NCBI RefSeq assembly: GCF_018614775.1
Contig: NZ_JAGGOF010000071.1
Coordinates: 1 to 48,763, forward strand
Origin: Pseudomonas fluorescens
GTDB lineage: Bacteria; Pseudomonadota; Gammaproteobacteria; Pseudomonadales; Pseudomonadaceae
Length of the DNA: 48,763 nt
Direction: 5' to 3'
Shown here: piece after piece, positions 35,342 through 44,200 of the stretch
How positions within the stretch are numbered: the stretch's first letter is position 1
How the letters are laid out: each line of letters opens with the position of its first letter
Translations under genes and position numbers: made by a program
Notes under the pieces: generated by a model
What the model was told of the DNA's origin: nothing
The model's database searches: none
The model's input: the letters and a program-made list of their open reading frames with translations, nothing else

Positions 35342-35379
35342 TCCCTTATTCGACTAATTAAACAGCAGTACTTATAAAT

Positions 35380-35404
35380 ATAGAGCAGGCAGCGCCTGCT
35401 CTAT
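35380..35404 (+). terminator. Hairpin between precursors and lanM
   Basis: A perfect 11-bp stem, ATAGAGCAGGC / GCCTGCTCTAT, with a 3-base loop and no T run behind it. It most likely works as a partial terminator or as RNA-stabilising structure that keeps precursor mRNA in excess of lanM mRNA, as known for other lantibiotic operons. Confidence 0.6.
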
Positions 35405-35423
35405 TCATGTCAGGAGCCACGGC

Positions 35424-38400
35424 ATGCTTGTTAACGCTTTGAGGTTTGATCAACAAGGTCAATGCAAATTCTCTTCCGACGCCGCCGTCACCCTCTTTGA
35501 AAACAACCTGACCCGTTTGCATGCTGATGATCAAGCCTTGCTGAATCATTTTGGCGTAGGCAGGGAGCATTTGATTTCGTATGCCAAGGCCTCTGTCGAC
35601 AATCAGCGCTTACCCACCGACAGCGAAACCACCCTGGACGCTTTGAAGAAAAAGCTTATCCGGCTCGACTGCGTCAGCGTCGATACGACAGCGACCCCAA
35701 GCAACAAGGACAATTTCCATTGGTTTGGCCACCGTCTTTTTCTTTATTTCATCGACACACTCAAGGCGGACGAGCGCTATGGCAACGCGTCAATGCACAT
35801 TGACGAACCCGCCGTGCTTGCCAGCCTCGAACGGTATGTCCTGGCCCGTGTCAGTCGTACCGCAGAACAAAGCCTGGTGCATTATCTGAATACCCGAATT
35901 GCGGAGGGCGATAACATTGACTTGAGTCGGTTCAACGAATGTTTACGATCCTTGCCGCTGCTGAAATTTTTCGAATCCTATCCAGTCCTGGCCACGCTGC
36001 TGCTTGGTATGTTGGAAGACACCGTCAACTACCTGTATGCAGTCATTCTCAACTTCGCCAATGATATTGAATCGCTGGAGACGGCGTTTTCGATCACATC
36101 GCGGAAAATAGATGCTATCGAGCTTGGTCTCGGTGACCCCCACGGTCGTGGCGAAACGGTCTGCAAGGTCAGCATCGGCGGGACTTCGCTGGTTTACAAG
36201 CCAAGGGCAAACCGGGAGGCACTTTTCTTCAATCGCCTTCTTGGACAATTACATGAGTGGACAGGCGCGGACTGTTTTTCCATCCATGCGCCAAAGACCC
36301 TGAGCCGCGAACGGCATAGCTGGGTAGAAAAAGTCGACAACCTGCCTTGCGACAGCCCAGAGGACGTTGAGCTGTTCTATGAAAAAATGGGCGCACAAAT
36401 CGCCGTTATTCATGCCTTGAACGGCATCGACTTCCATTACGAAAATATTATCGCGTGTGGCAACAGCCCCGTCATGATTGACCTGGAATGCCTGTTTACC
36501 GCCTCCACCAGCGAAGCCCTGCTCGATTTGCCCGCTGGCTGCGCGCTATCCAATAGCTTTAAGTTGATCCAACAGTCGGTCTGCTCCAGCGGTTTTGTGC
36601 CCTTCTCGCAAAAATCCAACAACGACCAGAGTGGGCTGACTCGACAAGCGCTGTTCATCTCCACTCGCCGCTCGCTGGTTTTCGAGGACGGGTTTTACCA
36701 TCTGCGAAAATTTGAATTCGAACACACACTTGAGCAAAGACATCTGCCGCTGTTGCAGGGCGAGCGCAAGGGGCATGAAGCCTATAAAGAAGCGCTTTTC
36801 CAAGGCTTTGAATATGCCTATGACGAACTGATGAAGCATCGGCATACCCTTATGCAGATGCTTGAACAATCAGCGGGCCAGTTATCAACCCGTGTATTGC
36901 TGAAAAACTCTCAACGCTATGCCGATTTTATCGGGCTGAGCCGCCACCCCCGCTTTATGCAAAACGGGCTGGACAAAGAGCTTCTGCTCGCAACTTTATG
37001 GAGTGACTCGAAAGAACTCTACCTGGCGGCCGGCATTCCTCGTCATGAAATGGCGGACCTGCAGAGATCCAGTATTCCATGCTTCACAATGCCCCTCAGT
37101 TCCAACAGTTTGACGAGCGCACAAGGTGTAACCATAGAACTGGCACAGGTGGAACCACCGATCAAAAGCTGCCTGCAGAAAATAGCCAACCTGGCTCCAG
37201 CAGACAAAGCGCTGCAACGCACACTCCTCGAACTCTGTTTATTCCGGCAACCCGATAGTCATCCGCCAGCCCCTGCCGGGCAGACGCCAGAAAAACCTGA
37301 AAATGCCACCCAAGCGAACCGACTCGATGCCGTGCTGCGCATCAGTGCCCGCCTCGAAGCGCTGGCGATCACGGGAACAGCAACTGACGTTCGCTGGCTG
37401 TCTTTTCATATGCACCCTACGACCCACAGAAAATACCCTTCGCCCATGGACCACGGCCTGTACTCCGGGATCGCCGGGATCGGTCTTTTTTGTTTGAGCC
37501 TGTTCAAGGTGAGCGGCAAGCCTCACTGCCTGTCTCTGCTGGATCAGGTATTGCATTCAATGGAGCAACATTTCGGCTTCTTCAAAACCGACCTGACCGT
37601 CAGCGCTTATCACGGCCTGGGGGCTTATCTCTTTCTGCTCATCAATCGTCACCAGATAACGGGGGATCCGGAACAGGATGAAAAAATCGCCGGCCTGCTG
37701 ACCCAACTGATTGAAATGCCTCCTGAGCAATATGACTTCGACTTCCTGGGCGGCTGCTGTGGCGCCGTGACGCTGCTGGCCAACATCCATGAGCTGTCCG
37801 GGCGCGAAGATGTATTGCCGGCCATCAGGCGCATGGTCGATTACATAAAGGATCAGGTGCTGATTGAAGAAGGCCGACTGCTGCGACGTGATGATCGCTC
37901 GGTGATTCTGACGGGGCTGTCTCACGGTCTGTCGGGCGTCATCCATGCTTTGTGCAAGGCCTATGACGTGACCGGGGATGCGACGCTGGTGCCTTTGGCC
38001 ATCCAGGTGCTCGAAGGTGAAAACCGTTTGAGTCGGGATGGTTTCTGGCTGGACCTGCGCGACCATGGCCATGCGGATCATTCGACCAAGTGGTGCCACG
38101 GAGACGGTGGCATTCTCATCGCCCGGCGACAGCTCATGAAGTCCATGGGCAACGTTCTGGACCAAGCGACCCGTATGACGGTGCTGGACGATATACGGCG
38201 ATGTGAGAGCAATCTCTGGCAGCACGGGCTTGGCGATGGCTATAACCTGTGCCACGGGGACTTGGGCAATCTGATCTGCCTGTATGACGGGTATCGGCAT
38301 TCAAATGACGCCGAGGGCATCCGCAGAGTCGAGCGAGCGCTCGACGAAGTGGCCAAGCGGTTTATCGATAGCTCGATTCTCGACAGCGACAGGGTACCCG

Positions 38401-38519
38401 ACGTCAGCCTGATGACCGGAATAACGGGCGCAGGCTTTGCCTTGCTTTACTCGATCGATCCAACACTCCCCAACATTCTCTCACTCGATTTCGCGGGCCG
38501 GTCGCGACTTGAGCCTTAG
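35424..38519 (+). CDS. lanM: Class II lanthipeptide synthetase LanM
   Basis: 1031 residues, the full length of a bifunctional LanM. The N-terminal DUF4135 dehydratase phosphorylates and eliminates Ser/Thr. Its kinase-like residues are intact: Lys259 in VYKPRANREA, Asp336/His338/Asn341 in GIDFHYENII, and Asp353/Glu355 in MIDLECLF. The C-terminal LanC-like cyclase adds Cys to the dehydro residues. Its zinc ligands are Cys891 (KWCHGDGG) and Cys943-His944 (NLCHGDLGN), with His834 in GLSHGLSGV. AGGAG lies before the ATG. The frame has no damage. It acts in the cytoplasm on the small precursors around it. Base composition is visibly richer in A/T than the flanking housekeeping genes, which suggests acquisition by transfer. 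Confidence 0.95.
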   Translation: MLVNALRFDQQGQCKFSSDAAVTLFENNLTRLHADDQALLNHFGVGREHLISYAKASVDNQRLPTDSETTLDALKKKLIRLDCVSVDTTATPSNKDNFHWFGHRLFLYFIDTLKADERYGNASMHIDEPAVLASLERYVLARVSRTAEQSLVHYLNTRIAEGDNIDLSRFNECLRSLPLLKFFESYPVLATLLLGMLEDTVNYLYAVILNFANDIESLETAFSITSRKIDAIELGLGDPHGRGETVCKVSIGGTSLVYKPRANREALFFNRLLGQLHEWTGADCFSIHAPKTLSRERHSWVEKVDNLPCDSPEDVELFYEKMGAQIAVIHALNGIDFHYENIIACGNSPVMIDLECLFTASTSEALLDLPAGCALSNSFKLIQQSVCSSGFVPFSQKSNNDQSGLTRQALFISTRRSLVFEDGFYHLRKFEFEHTLEQRHLPLLQGERKGHEAYKEALFQGFEYAYDELMKHRHTLMQMLEQSAGQLSTRVLLKNSQRYADFIGLSRHPRFMQNGLDKELLLATLWSDSKELYLAAGIPRHEMADLQRSSIPCFTMPLSSNSLTSAQGVTIELAQVEPPIKSCLQKIANLAPADKALQRTLLELCLFRQPDSHPPAPAGQTPEKPENATQANRLDAVLRISARLEALAITGTATDVRWLSFHMHPTTHRKYPSPMDHGLYSGIAGIGLFCLSLFKVSGKPHCLSLLDQVLHSMEQHFGFFKTDLTVSAYHGLGAYLFLLINRHQITGDPEQDEKIAGLLTQLIEMPPEQYDFDFLGGCCGAVTLLANIHELSGREDVLPAIRRMVDYIKDQVLIEEGRLLRRDDRSVILTGLSHGLSGVIHALCKAYDVTGDATLVPLAIQVLEGENRLSRDGFWLDLRDHGHADHSTKWCHGDGGILIARRQLMKSMGNVLDQATRMTVLDDIRRCESNLWQHGLGDGYNLCHGDLGNLICLYDGYRHSNDAEGIRRVERALDEVAKRFIDSSILDSDRVPDVSLMTGITGAGFALLYSIDPTLPNILSLDFAGRSRLEP

Positions 38520-38529
38520 ACAAACCACC

Positions 38530-38553
38530 GTGGCGAGGGAGTTTGCTCCCTCG
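38530..38553. repeat. Short REP-like hairpin after lanM
   Basis: GTGGCGAGGGAG and CTCCCTCG flank a TTTG loop, 10 bp after the lanM stop. It could act as transcript end for lanM. Confidence 0.6.
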
Positions 38554-38707
38554 TTGCAGAATCATGTTCAACTTAACGTCGCGGAACCGAGAGCGGAACA
38601 AAATGACGAGCGAGCTATTACGCTACCTCATTAACCCGCCACCAAATAACAACCAATCATTTCCGGGTAGCCGTCAGTAAACGCAATATCAGGTCATAAT
38701 CACAAAC

Positions 38708-38735
38708 TTGCTTCAATCGAAGAGCGTGCTACTGT
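38708..38735 (+). promoter_or_regulatory. Promoter of precursor module copy 2
   Basis: TTGCTT, 16 bp and TACTGT, matching the copy at 34854-34881 in spacing and in the -10 surroundings. It could still drive the intact precursor at 39024. Confidence 0.45.
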
Positions 38736-38780
38736 TTCCCCGCTTCTTATCGAGGAGCTTAAACAAAACAGGAGACGCTA

Positions 38781-38920
38781 ATAATTAACAACCACTGGCA
38801 ATGTCGGACAAGTTTTACAGCAGATTTGTACATTATCGACTGTTGAACAAGCTCGACATCAAAACAGTACAAGGAACATTATTGAGTCTGACACGGTGCA
38901 CCGCACCGCGAGTGTGCTGA
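38781..38920 (+). pseudogene. Decayed copy of lanthipeptide precursor A
   Basis: The segment aligns with 34931-35074 over its length (CTGTTGAACAAGCTCGACAT against CCGTTGAACAGCCTTGGCAT; ACACGGTGCACCGCACCGC against GCACGGTGCACTGCACCGC). The start ATG is gone, a TAA stands in the early leader, and one base is lost just before the core. In the original core frame two Cys codons have become Ser (TCT) and Arg (CGC). A 39-codon frame from an internal ATG (38801) remains open but reads the core out of frame and has only two Cys. So it is most likely non-functional. Confidence 0.75.
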
Positions 38921-39023
38921 AACCTGTGTAACACAATCAAACTCTCCCTAATCCACCGCATGATTGCCGTTATGGCACTCGAACTGCGGACCGGTGAAAC
39001 ATTCTCGCTAACGAGGAAACATC

Positions 39024-39176
39024 ATGAGCGAACAAATTTTGAACATGTCCGGCGACTTCAGTCTTGATTTTGAAGCCTATCAAGCGCCCAAGAAAGACGC
39101 TATGGAGGCAATGGCTGCTACTATCCTGGATTGCGACACGCTGGGCTGCACTGTCATTGGCTGCCCCTTCCCCTGA
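39024..39176 (+). CDS. Lanthipeptide precursor peptide C
   Basis: 50 residues. The leader MSEQILNMSGDFSLDFEAYQ follows that of peptide B closely. The core, TILDCDTLGCTVIGCPFP, has Thr33-Cys37, Thr39-Cys42 and Thr43-Cys47. These are the same positions as the three pairs of peptide A, although the other residues differ. It ends in an extra Pro-Phe-Pro tail. ACGAGG lies before the ATG. No gene follows on this strand before ettA, so LanM must come from the upstream copy. Ring formation is inferred. Confidence 0.82.
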   Translation: MSEQILNMSGDFSLDFEAYQAPKKDAMEAMAATILDCDTLGCTVIGCPFP

Positions 39177-39246
39177 TATGAGCTAAGTTAAAACTCAAAT
39201 CAATTCGTTGAACGCGTTAGTTCAATAGTCGACGGGCCAAATCCCG

Positions 39247-39272
39247 GTGGGAGCGAGTTCGCTTGCTCCCAC
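39247..39272. repeat. Single REP hairpin
   Basis: GTGGGAGCGAG and CTTGCTCCCAC with a short loop, between precursor C and the ettA terminator. Confidence 0.6.
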
Positions 39273-39286
39273 AGAGATGCGCCCAT

Positions 39287-39316
39287 GAAAAACGGAGCCC
39301 GAAGGCTCCGTTTTTC
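39287..39316 (-). terminator. Bidirectional terminator after ettA
   Basis: GAAAAACGGAGCC, loop CGAA, GGCTCCGTTTTTC: a strong stem with T runs on both strands. It serves ettA and would also close the lanthipeptide region from the other side. Confidence 0.9.
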
Positions 39317-39331
39317 ATGCAACCAACCCCA

Positions 39332-40996
39332 TCAAGCCAGCTTCTTGTGCCGTACACGATGCGGCTGGGCAGCGGCTTCGCCGAGGCGTTTCTTGCGATC
39401 AGCTTCGTACTCGGTGTAGTTGCCTTCGAAGAACACCGCTTGCGAGTCGTCTTCGTACGCCAGGATGTGGGTCGCCACGCGGTCGAGGAACCACCGATCG
39501 TGGGAGATCACAATGGCGGCGCCCGGGAAGTCCAGCAGCGCTTCTTCCAGGGAACGCAGGGTTTCGACGTCGAGGTCGTTGGACGGTTCGTCGAGCAGCA
39601 GGACGTTGCCACCCTCCTTCAACGTCAACGCCAGGTGCAGGCGGCCGCGCTCACCACCGGACAAGTCCTTGACGAACTTCTGCTGGTCGCCGCCCTTGAA
39701 GTTGAACCGCCCCACGTAGGTGCGCGACGGGATCTCGTAATTGCCGATGCGGATCTGGTCGGAACCGTCGGAGATCTGCTGGAACACAGTCTTGCTGCCG
39801 TCCAGGTCTTCGCGGCTCTGGTCGACGCAGGCCAGTTGCACGGTGTCGCCGACTTCGATGCTGCCCGAGTCCGGCGTTTCCTTGCCCATCAGCATGCGGA
39901 ACAGCGTGGATTTACCCGCGCCGTTACCACCGATCACACCGACGATGGCGCCTTTTGGCATGGAGAACGACAGGTTGTCGATCAGCACGCGGTCGCCATA
40001 ACCCTTGGTGACGTTCTTGAATTCGATGACCTTGTCACCCAGGCGCGGACCGGCCGGGATGTAGATCTCGTTGGTTTCGCTGCGCTTCTGGAATTCCTGG
40101 GACTGCATTTCCTCGAAGCGTTGCAGGCGGGCCTTGGATTTGGACTGGCGGGCCTTGGCGCCTTTGCGCACCCATTCCAGCTCTTCCTTCATGGCCTTTT
40201 CATGGGCCGACTGCTGCTTGGATTCCTGGGCCAGACGATCGGATTTGGCTTCCAGCCAACCCGAATAGTTGCCCTCGTAGGGAATGCCCGCGCCGCGGTC
40301 GAGTTCCAGGATCCAGCCGGCAACGTTGTCGAGGAAGTAACGGTCGTGCGTGATCGCGACCACCGTGCCCGGGAAATCGTGCAGGAAGTGTTCGAGCCAG
40401 GCGACGGAGTCGGCGTCCAGGTGGTTGGTGGGTTCGTCGAGCAGCAGCATGTCCGGGGCGGACAGCAGCAGGCGGCACAGGGCCACACGGCGTTTCTCAC
40501 CGCCGGACAGGTGTTCGACCTTCGCGTCCCAGGCCGGCAGGCGCAGCGCATCGGCGGCGACTTCCAACTGGCGCTCCAGGTTATGCCCGTCGCTGGCCTG
40601 CAGGATCGCTTCGAGCTTGGCCTGTTCGGCGGCCAGCTTGTCGAAATCGGCATCGGGATCGGCATAGGCGGCATAGACCTCGTCCAGGCGTGCCTGGGCG
40701 TTCTTGATCACACTGACCGCCTCCTCGACCACTTCACGGACGGTCTTGGTCGGGTCCAGCTGCGGTTCCTGGGGCAGGTAACCGATGTTCAGGTCCGGCA
40801 TCGGGCGGGCTTCGCCATCGAATTCGGTATCGACGCCGGCCATGATTTTCAGCAGCGTGGACTTACCCGAACCGTTGAGGCCCAGTACGCCGATCTTGGC
40901 GCCGGGGAAGAACGAGAGCGAAATGTTTTTCAGGATTTCCCGCTTCGGCGGAACAACTTTGCTCAGCCGATGCATGGTAAAGACGTATTGAGCCAT
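39332..40996 (-). CDS. ettA: Energy-dependent translational throttle protein EttA
   Basis: 554 residues (E. coli 555), an ABC-F ATPase that binds the ribosomal E site and gates translation according to energy state. It has two ABC domains with Walker A GLNGSGKST and GGNGAGKST, signatures LSGGEKRRV and LSGGERGRL, and Walker B LLLDEPTNHLD and LLLDEPSNDLD. The inter-domain linker is KARQSKSKARLQRFEEM. No membrane segments are present. The start at 40996 (MAQYVFTMHRLSKVVPPKRE) matches the family. It is monocistronic. Confidence 0.96.
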   Translation of the reverse strand: MAQYVFTMHRLSKVVPPKREILKNISLSFFPGAKIGVLGLNGSGKSTLLKIMAGVDTEFDGEARPMPDLNIGYLPQEPQLDPTKTVREVVEEAVSVIKNAQARLDEVYAAYADPDADFDKLAAEQAKLEAILQASDGHNLERQLEVAADALRLPAWDAKVEHLSGGEKRRVALCRLLLSAPDMLLLDEPTNHLDADSVAWLEHFLHDFPGTVVAITHDRYFLDNVAGWILELDRGAGIPYEGNYSGWLEAKSDRLAQESKQQSAHEKAMKEELEWVRKGAKARQSKSKARLQRFEEMQSQEFQKRSETNEIYIPAGPRLGDKVIEFKNVTKGYGDRVLIDNLSFSMPKGAIVGVIGGNGAGKSTLFRMLMGKETPDSGSIEVGDTVQLACVDQSREDLDGSKTVFQQISDGSDQIRIGNYEIPSRTYVGRFNFKGGDQQKFVKDLSGGERGRLHLALTLKEGGNVLLLDEPSNDLDVETLRSLEEALLDFPGAAIVISHDRWFLDRVATHILAYEDDSQAVFFEGNYTEYEADRKKRLGEAAAQPHRVRHKKLA

Positions 40997-41273
40997 GGTG
41001 AACCTAGCGTCAGTGACAGGTGAAAAGAACGAGCCAGGCCATGCACGGCGCCGGCGCTTGAGGGTGATCAAGGCCTGAGGGCGGATGCAGCCTGGGAATC
41101 TGGAGCTGGAACGCTCTTGTTTGACGGGCAAAGCTACCTCAACCGTCGGTCAAGGTCCAGCCGCCAGGGGCTGGCACTTTGCCACGCAGCAAGGCATGCT
41201 AGCCGCCCTTCGGGCGTCCGGCTTATAGTGCACGTCGCGCCAGTCCAGCAAAAGCAAACTGCAGGATTACAGC
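40997..41273. other. Intergenic region between ettA and the GGDEF-EAL gene
   Basis: 277 bp shared by two divergent promoters. No clear operator or RNA element was recognised. Confidence 0.4.
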
Positions 41274-44200
41274 TTGTCCAACGTCACGCCGTCCTCGCCC
41301 CCACGTGCACCTGCTGCTGTGCCTGGCTCGCCCCTGCGCGGGACCTTGAAGGGCGCGCTGGCCACCCTCGTGCTGATGCTGCTCGGATTGCTCTTCTGGC
41401 AATTGCTCGACCAGATGCGCGAAACCCAGCAGCAACAGCGCCAGTACACCATCGACTACACCGCTGACCTGGCCGCGCAAGTCAGCCTGAACATGGCGCT
41501 GAACGCGCAGATCGCCCTGAATCTGCTACCGATCGTCGAACAACCGCAAACGGCCGACGAACAACAGGCGCTGGTGCGCAAACTCCAGCAATCGCTGCCT
41601 GAACTGCGCAGCCTGGCGTTGCTCAGCCCTTCCGGCAAGGTACTCAGCGACAGCGACGCCGCCAGCCACGACGCCGACTACCTGGGCGATCTGGTGCGGC
41701 GCAGCCGGGCCCAGGCACATTACTTCAGCAATTCCGAAGACGGCTCCATGGTGCACCTGCTGTTGCATCAGGCCAGCGGCAGCAGCCGTGGCTATTGGGC
41801 CCTGCGGCTGGCACCGAACTTTTTCGCGACGCTGACCAAGCAGGCCGATGTGGGCCTGCGCCCGATGTGGCTGGTGGAGAACCGCCTCAATCAGCAGATC
41901 GTCAGCCGCGACGAGGGCCTGCCTGCGGTCAGCACTGTCCGGCTCACCCCGGATGACCTCGACAACACCGTGCTGACCGTGCCGCTGAGCAGCAGCGACT
42001 GGCAACTGCGTGGGTTGTTCGACCGTCGCCAGGTAATCGAACAGCTGTTGCCAGCCTTTATCGGCAAATGCCTGCTGGGCCTGGCCTTTTCGATGCTGCC
42101 GGTGATTGCGCTGTTGAACATGCGGCGGCGCCAGCGCCAGTTGCACGAAGGTCGCCGTCGTTACCAGGATATTTTCGAAGGCACTGGCGTGGCCCTGTGC
42201 GTACTTGACCTGTCGGGGCTCAAGGCGTTCTTCCAGAAGGCCGGCCTGCACACGGGCGATCAGTTGCGCGCCTGGCTGCAAACCCCGCACCAATGCGAGC
42301 AACTGCGACAGGAAGTGCTCGTGACCGAGGTCAACCAGATGGCGTTGAAGCTGCTCAACGTCGACTCTTGCGAACAGGCCTGGCAATTGCTGGTGGGTAA
42401 CGGCCCACAAGACCAGAACCCCGTTGGCTCGAAACTGCTCGAAGCACTGCTCGACCAGCACAAGCAACTGGAACTGGAAATCCGCCTGCAGGACGCCCAT
42501 GGCCGCGACCAGCACCTGTGGCTGGTGCTGCGCCTGCCGGAACACGAGCACGACTATAACGCCGTCATCCTGAGCATCAGCGACATCACCAGCCGCAAGC
42601 TGGTGGAACTCTCGCTGCTCGAACGCGAAGGCTTCTGGTCCGATGTGGTGCGCACCGTGCCGGATCATCTCTACGTGCAGGATGTCATCAGCCAGCGGAT
42701 GATTTTCAGCAACCATCACCTCGGCCAGACCCTGGGCTACGACCGCACCGAACTGCACCAGATGGGCGAGTACTTCTGGGAAATCCTGCTGCACAGCGAA
42801 GACGCCGACCACTACCACTGCCTGCGCCAGGAACAGCGCCGGGGCGGCTACACGCAACTGCTGCAATGCCAGCTGCGTTTCCGCCACCGCGACGGCAAGT
42901 GGCGGCGCTTTGAGGTTCGCGAACAGGCACTGGCCCGGGATCGACATGACCAGGTGACGCGGATCATCGGCGTGGCCAAGGACGTTACCGAGCAGATCGA
43001 GGCCAGCGAATCGCTGCGTGACAGCGAACAACGCTACCGGATGCTCGCCGAAAGCATCAGCGACGTGATTTTCTCCACCGACAGCAAGCTTTCGCTCAAC
43101 TACGTCAGCCCGTCGGTGCAGGCGGTGCTGGGTTATAACGTCGACTGGATTTTCCAGAACGGCTGGCAATCGACCATCGCCAATCCGCAACAACTGACCG
43201 GTATCTACGATTTGATGAACCGGGTCAGCAAGGCCCTCGACCAGCCTGAGCAATTGGCCGAGCTGCGCAACCAGCTGCAGACTCAACTGTTCCTGTTCGA
43301 CTGCCTGCGCGCCGATGGACGCAAGATCCCCATCGAGCTGCGCCTGGTGCTGGTGTGGGACGATCACGGCGCCTTCGAAGGCGTGCTCGGCGTGGGTCGC
43401 GACATCAGCCAGCAGCGGCGCGCCGAGAAAGACCTGCGCATGGCCGCCACGGTATTCGAGCATTCAACCTCGGCGATCCTGATCACCGACCCGGCCGGCT
43501 ACATTGTCCAGGCCAACGAAGCATTCAGTCGCGTCAGCGGCTACGCGGTGTCGCAGGTGCTGGACCAGTTGCCCAACATGCTGACCGTGGACGAACAGCA
43601 GGAAGCCCACCTGCGCTACGTGCTCAAGCAGTTGCAACAGCACAGCACCTGGGAAGGCGAAGTCTGGCTCAAGCGCCGCAATGGCGAACACTACCCGGCC
43701 TGGGTCGGCATCACGGCGGTGCTGGACGACGAAGGCGACCTGGCCAGCTACGTGTGTTTCTTCAGCGATATCAGCGAGCGCAAGGCCAGCGAGCAGCGCA
43801 TCCATCGCCTGGCCTACTACGACGCCCTGACCCACCTGCCCAACCGCACGCTGTTCCAGGACCGCCTGCACACTGCGCTGCAAGCGGCCGAGCGGCAGAA
43901 GAGCTGGGTCGTGCTGATGTTCCTCGACCTCGACCGCTTCAAGCCGATCAACGACTCCCTGGGCCATGCCGCCGGCGACCGGATGCTCAAGGAAATGGCC
44001 ACGCGGCTGCTCGGCTGCGTCGCCGACGACGACACCGTGGCGCGCATGGGCGGTGATGAATTCACCCTGCTGCTGCAACCGCGCGCCAGCCGCGAAATGG
44101 CCCTGAACCGGGCCATTACCGTGGCCGAGCAGATCCTCGCCAGCCTGGTCCGGCCGTTCGTGCTCGAGGGGCGGGAGTTCTTTGTCACGGCCAGTATCGG

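Larger units (their letters stand above)
38675..39176 (+). repeat. Lanthipeptide precursor module, copy 2
   Basis: Diverged direct repeat of 34821-35341: promoter region, decayed precursor A and intact second precursor. The similarity covers non-coding parts as well (AGGTCATAA, GAGCGTGCTACTGTTT, AGGAGACGCTA versus AGGAGCTACTTG), so it arose by duplication of the whole segment. Confidence 0.8.
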
